Assembly: GCF_000281065.1 (NCBI RefSeq)
Contig: NZ_AKKK01000006.1
Location: forward strand, 186,001-250,000
Direction: 5' to 3'
Length of the DNA stretch: 64,000 nt
Source: Arthrobacter sp. M2012083
Lineage (GTDB): Bacteria; Actinomycetota; Actinomycetes; Actinomycetales; Micrococcaceae
In this document: one piece after another, positions 36,849 to 45,423 of the stretch
How positions within the stretch are numbered: position 1 is the stretch's first letter
Layout of the letters: each line of letters opens with the position of its first letter
Translations under genes and position numbers: made by a program
Notes under the pieces: generated by a model
Seen by the model: only the letters and a program-made list of their open reading frames with translations
The model's database searches: none
What the model was told of the DNA's origin: nothing

Positions 36849-38459
36849 CTAGGTGGTGCCGGCCAGCTCACTAAAGACCGCCAGCTCTTCCACGTACTGC
36901 AACGCAAACCACAATTCGGCGCGCACTTGTGCCTGGTTCAGGTCCATGTCCAGCAGCTCGCCGAGCACGCCGATCTGCCGCCGCACGCTGTTGCGGTGCA
37001 GTCCCAGCAGCTTGGCCGAGCCGTCCCAACTGCCGTTCTCGCTAAGCCAACCGCGCAAGACAGCAAGAAGCGGGTCCCGACGGTCCGGTTCAAGCGCGAG
37101 CACGGGTGCAAGGAGTCGTTCGGCCAGCATGGTTCCGGCTTCGCGGCCCAGCAGTCCTGTGACAGACCACGTGACCTCGTCCACGCGGGCACTCTTCCCG
37201 GTTGAAAGAACGCGGCCGCGCAGGGAGCTTGCACGTTGGTAGGACGCTTGGAGTCCAAGGAGCTCGGTCGGTTCCCCGATGACCAGCCGCCAACCCAGCT
37301 TCTCCACGTCTGCCTGCAAGGAGTCGTCCACGCGCAAGCGCGTAATGGCCGCGAAACCGTACTCGGTAAGTTCCACCAGTTTGGTGTCGAACAGCCTCCG
37401 CCACTGCAGCAGTTCCCGCACCGGACCGTCGTCTGCGGCACCGTCCACCCTGATGCCTTGAACTATCCGCATCTGCCCCGAACGGGTGGAGGACAAGCTC
37501 TGCGCCAGCAGATCCTTGAGCCCGTTGACCTGTTTGGTGCCGCCCGAAGCCAGCGAATCCGGGTGCAACAAAACAGCCGTAGCCAGCTGGCTCGGTGCCA
37601 ACGAGCCACTGGTCCGCTGCCTGACCAGTAACTCCAGCAAGCCCACGGCCGACTGGACCACGTTATTTTGAGCAGGAGTCAGCGGCGCATCCGAGCCGAG
37701 GATCAAAGCGCCGAGGTTGGCGTCCTTGGTGCTGCGCAACGGGTGCCCGAACACCAACGCCGAACCGGGCTGTTCGAAACTGTCCATCTCCACCCGCGGA
37801 CCGCTGCCGGACAGCAACCGCTCCAGTAGCGGTGCCAACAAGGCATGCTCGACGCCGTTGCTGCCGCCGGCGTTGTGCCCGCGGGCCCGGACTCGCCCGT
37901 CGGCGCCCACGAGAACAGCCCAGACGGGCACCCTCTGCACCAGGGCGGCCAACAGTTCATGTTCCGGCCGGGGGGAGAGGACCGCCCGCATGAGTTGGCG
38001 GTTTGTCTCGGCCAGTTGCCTGAAGACCCTCGCGTTGCCGGTTTCCAGAAGTTGGGAGAACTCCAAGCCGATCGCCGCGAACGGCACAGACTCCGGTATC
38101 TCGAACAAGGTGAGGTTGTGCCGGCGGCAAGCGTCCACCAGGACGTCGGGGACGGCGTCGAAATAGGGCCTGATGCCGAAACCGAGCGCCGCAACTTTGG
38201 CACCCACGAGCCGCCGGACGTAGGCATCCACCTTGGCCGCCGAGCCGCCCTTCCCGAGGAAAGGCAGCCCGGCGGTGAGGAGGAACTCGCCCTCCGGCAG
38301 GTACGGCGTGGGGTCTTCGAGCTCACTGGGTTCCACCCACCGCAGCAGCGAGGCGCCGCTGCCGCCGTCGTGAAGCATTTTCAACTCCGGCGGCAGCTGC
38401 TCCAGGAACTGTTCGAGCGTGACGAAACTCAGGCGGGCGGTGGCGGGCTCAGGCGACAT
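36849..38459 (-). CDS. PucR-family transcriptional regulator
   Basis: This 536-residue protein has an N-terminal PucR purine-catabolism-regulator-like domain (LLTAGLPFLGKGGSAAKVDA, CRRHNLTLFEIPESVPFAAI), a middle sensory part and a C-terminal PucR helix-turn-helix (WDGSAKLLGLHRNSVRRQIG). Family members regulate catabolism of purines, amino acids or amines, often as activators. The ATG at 38459 overlaps the alr stop by 11 bases; the longer upstream reading overlaps alr and is not supported. It is cotranscribed with alanine racemase and divergent from an amino-acid permease/amine-oxidase pair, which it likely controls. Confidence 0.88.
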   Translation of the reverse strand: MSPEPATARLSFVTLEQFLEQLPPELKMLHDGGSGASLLRWVEPSELEDPTPYLPEGEFLLTAGLPFLGKGGSAAKVDAYVRRLVGAKVAALGFGIRPYFDAVPDVLVDACRRHNLTLFEIPESVPFAAIGLEFSQLLETGNARVFRQLAETNRQLMRAVLSPRPEHELLAALVQRVPVWAVLVGADGRVRARGHNAGGSNGVEHALLAPLLERLLSGSGPRVEMDSFEQPGSALVFGHPLRSTKDANLGALILGSDAPLTPAQNNVVQSAVGLLELLVRQRTSGSLAPSQLATAVLLHPDSLASGGTKQVNGLKDLLAQSLSSTRSGQMRIVQGIRVDGAADDGPVRELLQWRRLFDTKLVELTEYGFAAITRLRVDDSLQADVEKLGWRLVIGEPTELLGLQASYQRASSLRGRVLSTGKSARVDEVTWSVTGLLGREAGTMLAERLLAPVLALEPDRRDPLLAVLRGWLSENGSWDGSAKLLGLHRNSVRRQIGVLGELLDMDLNQAQVRAELWFALQYVEELAVFSELAGTT

Positions 38460-39696
38460 TGTCCTGCCCGGCGGTGGCCGGCTCCTGGTAGTCGGGGCAC
38501 TCGTAAGCGGTAGCCTGGTTGGCTCCGCTTGCGTATGCGCGTGGCAGGCGCGGGGCAATCCGGTTGATGATCTCGTCCCCGTGGCTGCCGATCGCGGCAC
38601 CCCAGTCGTCGGCGCTCGCCGCCCCGCAGGCCGGGTCACCGAACAACACTGCGGTGTCCCCGACGTCGATGCCTGAAGCATCCGGACCGAGGTCCACCAT
38701 GAACTGGTCCATGCAGACCTTGCCAATTACCGGTACCGCGCGTCCGGCCACGTTCACAACGGAGCGGCCGCTGATGCCCTTGGGGATGCCATCCGCGTAA
38801 CCGAGCGGGATTAACCCCAGGTAGCGCGGTTCGTAGGTGATGGCTTGGTGTTCGTAGCTGACGCCTGTGCCTGCGGGGACCTTTTTGACCATGACCAGCG
38901 GTGCCGTCACGCTGAGTGCCGGACGTAACCCGAAGTCGGCCGGGTTCAGGTGGTCGGCCGGGGCAAGCCCGTAAATGGCGAGCCCCGCGCGGACCATGTC
39001 GAAATGGAATTCGGGCCGGTCCAGGATGTTCGCCGAACTGGAAACATGCCTGAGTTCCGGTTCCAGTCCTGCCTCGCGGGCTTGCCGGACTGCGTCTTCG
39101 AACTCCGCGACGGCGGTGACGTTACCAGGGTGGGCCGGGACATCGGCCCAGGCCAAGTGGGTCCACAAGCCCCGAACCCGCAGGGTCCCGTCGAGTTCAG
39201 CTTGCCGTGCCTGCGCCACGAGTTCAGCCCAGTCTTCCTTGCGTGCGCCACCTCGGCTTAGGCCGCTGTCCAGTTCCAAATGCACGACGGCGGGACGGCC
39301 AAGGCGTTCGGCGATACCTGCGAGCACCTCAAGCTGGCTGACGCTTCCGAGGGAAACATCAATGTCGTTTTCCTGCGCTTCAAGGATGGCGGCACTCGTC
39401 TGGGATGCCAGATAGAGCCACGAAAGGATGGGTACCGTAATGCCTGCCCGGCGGAGTTCGATTGCTTCGCTGAGCTGCGCCGTTCCGAGCCAGTCAGCCC
39501 CTGCATCAACTGCCGTGCGAGCTACTTCCACCAGTCCGTGTCCATAGGCGTTGCCTTTGACCACGGCCATGAAATGCGGCGCCACAGTGCGCTTTTTCAA
39601 GGCTTTGATGTTGTCTGAAATGGCGGACAGGTCCACTGTGACCTGTCCCGAAAGGGCTGCTGAGGCGGCCTCTTGATAGTGTGCATTACGTCTCAT
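38449..39696 (-). CDS. alr: alanine racemase
   Basis: This 415-residue PLP enzyme carries the cofactor-lysine motif as FMAVVKGNAYGHG (the common A is G here) and the C-terminal catalytic Tyr region GTGVSYEHQAI, with IGKVCMDQFMVDLG near the end. It interconverts L- and D-alanine, for cell-wall synthesis or for catabolism. Linkage to a PucR regulator and an amino-acid uptake/oxidation pair suggests a catabolic, possibly secondary racemase. A -10-like TATAGT ends only about nine bases before the ATG at 39696 and there is no ribosome binding site, so the transcript may be leaderless. Confidence 0.93.
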   Translation of the reverse strand: MRRNAHYQEAASAALSGQVTVDLSAISDNIKALKKRTVAPHFMAVVKGNAYGHGLVEVARTAVDAGADWLGTAQLSEAIELRRAGITVPILSWLYLASQTSAAILEAQENDIDVSLGSVSQLEVLAGIAERLGRPAVVHLELDSGLSRGGARKEDWAELVAQARQAELDGTLRVRGLWTHLAWADVPAHPGNVTAVAEFEDAVRQAREAGLEPELRHVSSSANILDRPEFHFDMVRAGLAIYGLAPADHLNPADFGLRPALSVTAPLVMVKKVPAGTGVSYEHQAITYEPRYLGLIPLGYADGIPKGISGRSVVNVAGRAVPVIGKVCMDQFMVDLGPDASGIDVGDTAVLFGDPACGAASADDWGAAIGSHGDEIINRIAPRLPRAYASGANQATAYECPDYQEPATAGQDNVA

Positions 39697-39794
39697 GGTT
39701 GAACACTATAGGTCATTTTGCACTGCTGTGAGAGGTGGCTCACATGCCAGTCTTGTGGAGGGGAAATCGAAACTACTTTGAAGGGACGTCAAGG

Positions 39795-41321
39795 GTGACT
39801 GTGCCTGTGAACACCAAAAACCAGGCTGCGGCTAGCGTGGGCAAGCCGAGCCTCGGCGCGCAACTCCTGCGCCGCAAGCCCATTGGCCAGATGGTCAATG
39901 AAGCCGGAAGCAGCGAAGGAGGAACGCCTCTGGTCCGCAGCTTCGGCGTCTTCCAGCTGACCATGATCAGTGTCGGTGCCACGCTCGGCACCGGCATCCT
40001 GGTGATCCTCGGCGAATCCGTGCCGCTGGCCGGTCCTGCCATTTGGATCTCCTTCGTCGTCGCCGGCCTCGCTGCACTGCTCTCCGCCGTGTCCTATGCG
40101 GAAATGGCAGGGCTCGTCCCTGTGGCCGGCTCCAGCTATTCCTACTCCTACGCCACCATGGGCGAGGGCATGGCGTGGATTTGTGGCTGGTGCCTGGTGC
40201 TGGAGTACGCGGTCTCCGTAGCAGCCGTTGCCGTGGGTGCAGGCCAGTATGTGAACGAGACACTCGCCGCGTTTGGCCAGTTCCTGCCGGACGCGATGAG
40301 CCAGCCGCCTGGGGACGGCGGGCTGGTGAACGTTCCCGCCATGGTGATCGTGATCCTGGCGATGGTGCTGCTGGTCCGGGGTGCCCGCGAGAGTGCATGG
40401 ATCAATACGGCGATCGTCGTGACCAAGGTGGGCATCCTGATCTTCTTCTGCGCAGTAGCCTTCACAGCCTTCAACGCCGGCAACTTCGAGCCGCTGCTGC
40501 CCATGGGCGCCGCTGGTGTTTCCGCCGCCGCTTCGAGCGTCTTCTTCTCCTACATCGGATTTGATGCAGCCTCCACGGCCGGCGAGGAAGCGAAGAATCC
40601 CAAGCGCGACCTGCCCCGGGCCATCATGCTCTCCATGGTCATCGTCACCACGATCTATGTCCTGGTTGCCGTTGCAGCCATCGGCGCCCGCCCATGGGGT
40701 TGGTTCGACGGCACGGAAGCCGCACTCGTCCAGATCCTCCATGAGATCACCGGACAGCCGTGGATCGCCCTGGTCTTCTCGGCCGGTGCCGTGCTTGCCA
40801 TTGCCAGCATCGTGCTGACAGTGCTCTACGGACAGACCCGCATCCTGCTCTCAATGTCCCGCGACGGCATGATGCCCAAGGTCTTCGGCCGCGTTTCCCG
40901 CCGAACCGGCACCCCCGTGGCCGGAACGCTCATTGTGGGCATCGCCGTCGCCCTTGCCGCGGGCCTGGTTCCGCTGGGCGCATTGGCAGACGCAACCAGC
41001 ATCGGGACGCTCTTTGCGTTCGCCCTGGTCAATGTGGCCGTCATTTACCTGCGCCGCAACCGGCCCGACCTGGAGCGCAGCTTCCGGGTCCCGCTGTACC
41101 CGATCACGCCGATCCTGGGCACCCTGATGTGCGCATACCTGATGCTCAACCTGGGTGCCGATACCTGGATCACCTTCGGTATCTGGATGCTGGTGGGCGT
41201 CGCCATCTACTTCGGCTATGGACGCCGGAACTCAAAGGTAGCCGCGCTCAGCGAGCAGGACTACCGTGAACTAACCACCAGGGCAGTGAGCCCGGAATCT
41301 GTGAAGGCAGCAAATTCATGA
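39795..41321 (+). CDS. APC-superfamily amino-acid permease
   Basis: This 508-residue protein has about twelve helices and the amino acid-polyamine-organocation signatures VGATLGTGILVILGESVPLA near the start and SYSYATMGEGMAWICGWCLV in helix 3. FFSYIGFDAASTAGEEAKNP is the classic helix-6 to loop segment of the cationic-amino-acid/YfnA-like group. The GTG at 39795 is chosen, with GAAGGGACG upstream; other GTGs lie nearby. It overlaps the flavin oxidase gene by four bases, so uptake and oxidation are coupled. Cotranscription predicts an amino acid or amine substrate of that oxidase. Confidence 0.9.
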   Translation: MTVPVNTKNQAAASVGKPSLGAQLLRRKPIGQMVNEAGSSEGGTPLVRSFGVFQLTMISVGATLGTGILVILGESVPLAGPAIWISFVVAGLAALLSAVSYAEMAGLVPVAGSSYSYSYATMGEGMAWICGWCLVLEYAVSVAAVAVGAGQYVNETLAAFGQFLPDAMSQPPGDGGLVNVPAMVIVILAMVLLVRGARESAWINTAIVVTKVGILIFFCAVAFTAFNAGNFEPLLPMGAAGVSAAASSVFFSYIGFDAASTAGEEAKNPKRDLPRAIMLSMVIVTTIYVLVAVAAIGARPWGWFDGTEAALVQILHEITGQPWIALVFSAGAVLAIASIVLTVLYGQTRILLSMSRDGMMPKVFGRVSRRTGTPVAGTLIVGIAVALAAGLVPLGALADATSIGTLFAFALVNVAVIYLRRNRPDLERSFRVPLYPITPILGTLMCAYLMLNLGADTWITFGIWMLVGVAIYFGYGRRNSKVAALSEQDYRELTTRAVSPESVKAANS

Positions 41322-43024
41322 CCATCGCCACAGAACTCCCTCTTATCGAGGAACCAGGGGCGCCTGACGCGGCCGCTGGAGCACCTATCACCATGCTGAA
41401 CCCGGACTTCCCGTTCAGCTACGACCACTATCTGGCACACCCCGAGGGGCTCGGCTCAATCCCGGAAGAGCTTTACGGCACGGAAGTAGCCATTATCGGC
41501 GCAGGCCTGTCCGGGCTCGTCACGGCCTATGAGCTGATGAAGCTTGGCCTCAAACCGGTCATCTATGAGGCCGACCAGATCGGTGGACGCCTCCGGACTG
41601 CGAGCTTCCCCTCGGCTCCCGGCGTTGTGGCGGACCTTGGCGGCATGCGCTTCCCGGTCTCCGGCAAGGCGTTCTATCACTACGTGGACCTGCTTGGCCT
41701 GGACACCAGCGATTTCCCCAACCCCATGGCGCCGGCAACTTCCTCCACAGTGATCGAGCTTGCGGGCAAAAAGCACTACGCCACCACGGCTGACGAGCTG
41801 CCGGAGTTCTTCCTGGAAGTAGCCGACGCCTGGAAAGCAGCCGTCAACGACGGCGCCGCCTTTGCGGAGATGCAGGAAGCCATCAAGGCCCGCGACACCA
41901 AGCGGATCAAGGAACTCTGGAACGCACTCCTCCCGGAACTGGACGAGCAAACCTTCTACGGCTTCATCGCCGCCAGCAAGTCCTTCAAAGAGGCCGGCTT
42001 TGCGCACCGCGAGGCATTCGGCCAGGTGGGCTTCGGTACCGGCGGTTGGGACACCGATTTCCCCAACTCCATCCTCGAAATCCTGCGCGTGGTCTACACC
42101 GACGCCGACGACCAGCACCGCTCCATTGTGGGAGGAGCGCAAAGGCTCCCCGAGGCACTCTGGAACCACGCGCCGTCGGGCCTTAAGTACTGGCCGGAGG
42201 GCACCTCACTGGCGTCGCTGCATTCCGGCTCGCCCCGCGGAGCCGTGGACAACATCCGCCGGGTAGAGAACGGAGACCTCCTGGTCCGCGAGAACTGGGG
42301 ACGCGAAGCCACCTACCAGGCCGTGGTGACCACCTGCCAGTCCTGGCTGCTGTCCACGCGCATCCACACTGAGGAAGCGCTGTTCCCGGCCGAGCTGTGG
42401 ACCGCGATCGAGCGCTCGCATTACATGCAGTCCTCTAAGACCTTCGTGATGGTGGACCGCCCGTTCTGGAAGGACATCGATCCTGAGACCGGCCGCGAGG
42501 TCCTGTCCATGACGCTCACCGACCGCCTTAACCGGGCCACTTACCTGCTCGACGACGGTCCGGACAAGCCCGCTGTCATGCTCCTGTCCTACACATGGAA
42601 CGACGACGCCCTGAAATGGCTGGCCCTGACCGCGGACGAGCGCGTGAAGCTGATGCTGCACTCGTTGGAACAGATCTACCCGGGCGTGGACATTGCGAGC
42701 CACATCGTCGGGCAGCCGATCACGGTGTCCTGGGAAGCTGACCCCAACTTCATGGGCGCATTCAAAGCCAACCTGCCCGGCCACTACCGGTACCAGCAGC
42801 GCCTGTTTACGCACTTCAAGCAGGACCAGCTGCCGGAGCATCAGCGCGGCATCTTCCTAGCCGGTGACGATGTGTCCTTCACCGCCGGCTGGGCCGAGGG
42901 TGCCGTGACTACGGGCCTGAACGCCGTGTGGGGAGTAGTTAACCACCTGGGCGGTTCGTCCGCTGCCGGAAACCCGGGGCCGGGTGACCTCCTGGACGAG
43001 CTCGGCCCGATCTCCCTGGACTAA
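41318..43024 (+). CDS. flavin monoamine/L-amino-acid oxidase
   Basis: This 568-residue flavoenzyme has the dinucleotide motif EVAIIGAGLSGLVTAYELMK followed by YEADQIGGRLRT, and ends with the FAD-closing block GIFLAGDDVSFTAGWAEGAV. The long N-terminal leader before the FAD strand and the DLGGMRFPVSGKAFYHYVD segment resemble tryptophan/phenylalanine 2-monooxygenases and L-amino-acid oxidases more than short monoamine oxidases. Such enzymes convert amino acids to amides or keto acids. It is translationally coupled to the permease. Which aromatic or other amino acid is used cannot be told by eye. Its stop lies three bases before a large inverted repeat. Confidence 0.87.
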   Translation: MTIATELPLIEEPGAPDAAAGAPITMLNPDFPFSYDHYLAHPEGLGSIPEELYGTEVAIIGAGLSGLVTAYELMKLGLKPVIYEADQIGGRLRTASFPSAPGVVADLGGMRFPVSGKAFYHYVDLLGLDTSDFPNPMAPATSSTVIELAGKKHYATTADELPEFFLEVADAWKAAVNDGAAFAEMQEAIKARDTKRIKELWNALLPELDEQTFYGFIAASKSFKEAGFAHREAFGQVGFGTGGWDTDFPNSILEILRVVYTDADDQHRSIVGGAQRLPEALWNHAPSGLKYWPEGTSLASLHSGSPRGAVDNIRRVENGDLLVRENWGREATYQAVVTTCQSWLLSTRIHTEEALFPAELWTAIERSHYMQSSKTFVMVDRPFWKDIDPETGREVLSMTLTDRLNRATYLLDDGPDKPAVMLLSYTWNDDALKWLALTADERVKLMLHSLEQIYPGVDIASHIVGQPITVSWEADPNFMGAFKANLPGHYRYQQRLFTHFKQDQLPEHQRGIFLAGDDVSFTAGWAEGAVTTGLNAVWGVVNHLGGSSAAGNPGPGDLLDELGPISLD

Positions 43025-43027
43025 TCG

Positions 43028-43110
43028 CCGAACGTTGCGAGGCCCGCTCTGCGTCCCAAACCCCATCAGGGAGGCGGTGGGGATGCAAAGCGGGCCTCGC
43101 ATTCGGCGTT
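43028..43110. repeat. long imperfect inverted repeat (BIME-like) between convergent genes
   Basis: The left arm runs from about 43028 to 43057 (CCGAACGTTGCGAGGCCCGC ...) and the right arm from about 43079 to 43110 (... AAGCGGGCCTCGCATTCGGC). The arms match along most of their length and both hold the dispersed repeat core. The element fills the gap between the oxidase and carbonic anhydrase genes and can act as a bidirectional terminator. Confidence 0.85.
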
Positions 43111-43628
43111 TAAGCGTGCATTTCCCTGTGCGCCGCAGCGAGTTCCCTGTAATGCGCGGCGTTGTGCTTGACGCCCTCGAACTCTTCGTCGGTCAGTTCA
43201 CGGCGGACCTTTGCAGGTACGCCCGCAACCAGTGAGCGCGGGGGAATGACGGTGCCTTCCAACACCACGGCCCCGGCAGCGATGAGCGAACCAGTGCCAA
43301 TGACTGCGCCGTTGAGGATGGTGGCGCTCATGCCGATGAGGCAGTCGTCCTCCACAGTGCATCCGTGGACCACAGCGCTGTGCCCCACGGAGACACGTTC
43401 GCCTACCGTGCAGGGGAAGCCGGGGTCAGCGTGGAGGACTACGTTGTCCTGGAGGTTGGACCCTGTGCCGACGCTGATGGCCGCTGTATCGGCGCGGACG
43501 GAGACGCCGTAGAAAGCGCTCGAGTCCTCGGCCAAGGTGGCCTTGCCAATAATGGAAGCCGTGGGCGCCACGAAGGCGGTTTCATGGATGGCCGGGGTGT
43601 CCCCGGCGAAAGTGTAAGAGGGAGCCAT
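43110..43628 (-). CDS. gamma-class carbonic anhydrase family protein
   Basis: This 172-residue protein is a left-handed beta helix of hexapeptide repeats (VVLEGTVIPP, ILNGAVIGTGSLI). The three zinc-ligand histidines of gamma carbonic anhydrases are visible in VVLHADPG and VGHSAVVHGC. Related YrdA/PaaY proteins share the fold; some have weak anhydrase or thioesterase activity. It is convergent with the oxidase gene and lies 20 bases after the methyltransferase gene in the same direction. Confidence 0.9.
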   Translation of the reverse strand: MAPSYTFAGDTPAIHETAFVAPTASIIGKATLAEDSSAFYGVSVRADTAAISVGTGSNLQDNVVLHADPGFPCTVGERVSVGHSAVVHGCTVEDDCLIGMSATILNGAVIGTGSLIAAGAVVLEGTVIPPRSLVAGVPAKVRRELTDEEFEGVKHNAAHYRELAAAHREMHA

Positions 43629-43648
43629 GGAGCCAGCTTAGTTCCCGC

Positions 43649-44314
43649 TCAGCTGGGTTCGGGGGTGCGGAGGACCAGGAATTGGTAGTGCTGGGACCAG
43701 TTTCCTGCCCCCGGCCCGGATTCCACCCCGACGCCCTCCGGCCACGTCCGGAAATGCTCCACCGAACCGTGCTCGCCAAAAATACGTTGCACTGTTTCGT
43801 CACTGCGACGGCTGAAGAACCGCCGCGGTTCCTCGAGGTCTTCCGGGTTCAGGACCTCGCAATCCTCACCTGACCAGAGGCCGACGGCGATTGGCGCGCC
43901 AGGTGCGGTGACGCGCACAAGTTCACGGACGACGTCGTGAATTCCGCTGTTGGGGACGTGCAGCAGGGTGCTCATGGTCCACGCGGCGGAGAACGCGGCA
44001 TCCGGAAACGGCAGGTCCCGTCCACTGGCCACGGTTGCCTCCAGTCCAGCCGAGCGCGCCACATGAACGCTCTCCGAGGACAGATCCACGCCGGCGTAGT
44101 GCAAGCCGGCGCGGACGAATTCCACGCCCTCAACACCGGTGCCGCAGCCCAGTTCGAACAACGAGTGACGGTGTTCGGACTTCAACAGCCGGATGAACCA
44201 TTCCCGGCATTCAACCCGGTGCGGCGTCAGCGCGCGGGTGTTCCGCACCGGTGCTTGGCGGTCGTAAAAGACAGCCAGGTCAGCCTCGTGGTTGGAGTGA
44301 GGGATGCCCCGCAT
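43649..44314 (-). CDS. SAM-dependent methyltransferase
   Basis: This 221-residue protein has the class I motif LFELGCGTGVEGVEFVRA, then YAGVDLSSESVHVARSAG and the post-motif FPDAAFSAAWTMSTLLHVPN, as in UbiE/Methyltransf_11 enzymes. The substrate is unknown. The ATG at 44314 is the only suitable start. It is 21 bases downstream of purU, read in the same direction, so purU, this gene and the carbonic anhydrase gene may form one transcript. Confidence 0.85.
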   Translation of the reverse strand: MRGIPHSNHEADLAVFYDRQAPVRNTRALTPHRVECREWFIRLLKSEHRHSLFELGCGTGVEGVEFVRAGLHYAGVDLSSESVHVARSAGLEATVASGRDLPFPDAAFSAAWTMSTLLHVPNSGIHDVVRELVRVTAPGAPIAVGLWSGEDCEVLNPEDLEEPRRFFSRRSDETVQRIFGEHGSVEHFRTWPEGVGVESGPGAGNWSQHYQFLVLRTPEPS

Positions 44315-44335
44315 ACCCTCAGCATAGGAGCGGCG

Positions 44336-45187
44336 TTAGTTGAACACCACGGTCCGGGTGCCGTCCAGGAGCACACGGTGTTCGGCATGCCACTGGACCG
44401 CTTGGGCCAGCGTACGGCCTTCGACGTCACGGCCCATTTGGACGAACTGGGTAGCCGTGCGTGCGTGGTCGACGCGGATGACTTCCTGCTCGATGATCGG
44501 GCCCTCGTCGAGGTCGGCAGTCACGTAGTGGGCGGTGGCGCCGATGATCTTCACACCACGGGCGTGGGCCTGGTGGTACGGCTTGGCACCCTTGAACGAG
44601 GGAAGGAAGGAGTGGTGGATGTTGATGGCCTTGCCGTTCAACTCCGTGCAGAGATCGTTGGAGAGAACCTGCATGTAACGGGCCAGGACAGTGAGTTCCA
44701 CGTCGTGCTCGGCAATAAGCTTCAGCAGCTGAGCCTCGGCCTGGGGCTTGGTCTCCGGCGTCACCGGGATGTGGTGGAACGGGATGCCATAGAAATTGGC
44801 CAGTTCCTCAAGGTCCCGGTGGTTGGACACGATGGCCGGAACGTCAATGGGCAGGGTGCCCGTCCGCTGCTGGAACAGGAGGTCGTTGAGACAGTGCGCG
44901 TCCTTGGAGCACAGGATGATGGTGCGCACCTTTTCGCCAACAGGGTTGATCTGCCAGGTCATGCCGAAGGATTCAGCGACCGGCCGCAGGGCGGCGCTCA
45001 GTTCGTCCTGGGAGGACGACGTCGTTGCCTCCACCCGCATGAAGAAGTTGCCTGTGCTGGGGCTTCCGTACTGCTGGGAGTCGGCGATATTGCAGCCGGC
45101 CTCAAGGAGGGCGCCGGCTACCGCATGGACGATCCCGGGGCGGTCGGGGCAGGAGAGTGTTACTACGAAAGCGGTGGAGTCAGTCAC
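44336..45187 (-). CDS. purU: formyltetrahydrofolate deformylase
   Basis: PurU hydrolyses 10-formyl-THF to formate and THF, balancing one-carbon pools. The 283-residue protein has an N-terminal ACT domain (VVTLSCPDRPGIVHAVAGAL) and a C-terminal formyltransferase-like domain with INIHHSFLPSFKGAKPYHQA and ATAHYVTADLDEGPI, supplying the Asn-His-Asp catalytic set. The GTG at 45187 is chosen because longer readings enter the leader of glyA. It is divergent from the riboswitch-controlled glyA-folD operon, making a local one-carbon block. Confidence 0.94.
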   Translation of the reverse strand: MTDSTAFVVTLSCPDRPGIVHAVAGALLEAGCNIADSQQYGSPSTGNFFMRVEATTSSSQDELSAALRPVAESFGMTWQINPVGEKVRTIILCSKDAHCLNDLLFQQRTGTLPIDVPAIVSNHRDLEELANFYGIPFHHIPVTPETKPQAEAQLLKLIAEHDVELTVLARYMQVLSNDLCTELNGKAINIHHSFLPSFKGAKPYHQAHARGVKIIGATAHYVTADLDEGPIIEQEVIRVDHARTATQFVQMGRDVEGRTLAQAVQWHAEHRVLLDGTRTVVFN

Positions 45188-45227
45188 ACGATCAAGCCTA
45201 CCTGTGCCGCGTTGTTGTACTGTTAAC

Positions 45228-45303
45228 GGGTCGCAACTGGCGTTGGGTGGACTACCACCAGGGAGCGGCAATCATGAAGACCACGGATCGTACGCCTGGG
45301 CCG
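45228..45303 (+). ncRNA. ZTP (pfl) riboswitch upstream of glyA-folD
   Basis: The leader of glyA contains the conserved parts of the ZTP/pfl aptamer in order: GGGTCGCAACTGGCG (45229-45243), a paired GGTGGACTACCACC hairpin, then AGGGAGCGGCAA, a variable linker, and CGCCTGGGCC at about 45293-45302. The first and last blocks can form the pseudoknot typical of the class. The aptamer binds ZTP/ZMP and usually turns on folate and purine one-carbon genes. Here it precedes glyA by about 120 bases. The expression platform between 45304 and 45423 is not resolved by eye. Confidence 0.85.
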
Positions 45304-45423
45304 AGGGTCATGTCTTACCGCTGCACGCACGTGACCGATCCCTACGTCATCAAGGGGACGCGGGAATGCTGCTGCCGGTAGCCTGACCTGTAGCACCACC
45401 CGTTGCCTAGCCAGGAGATCTCC

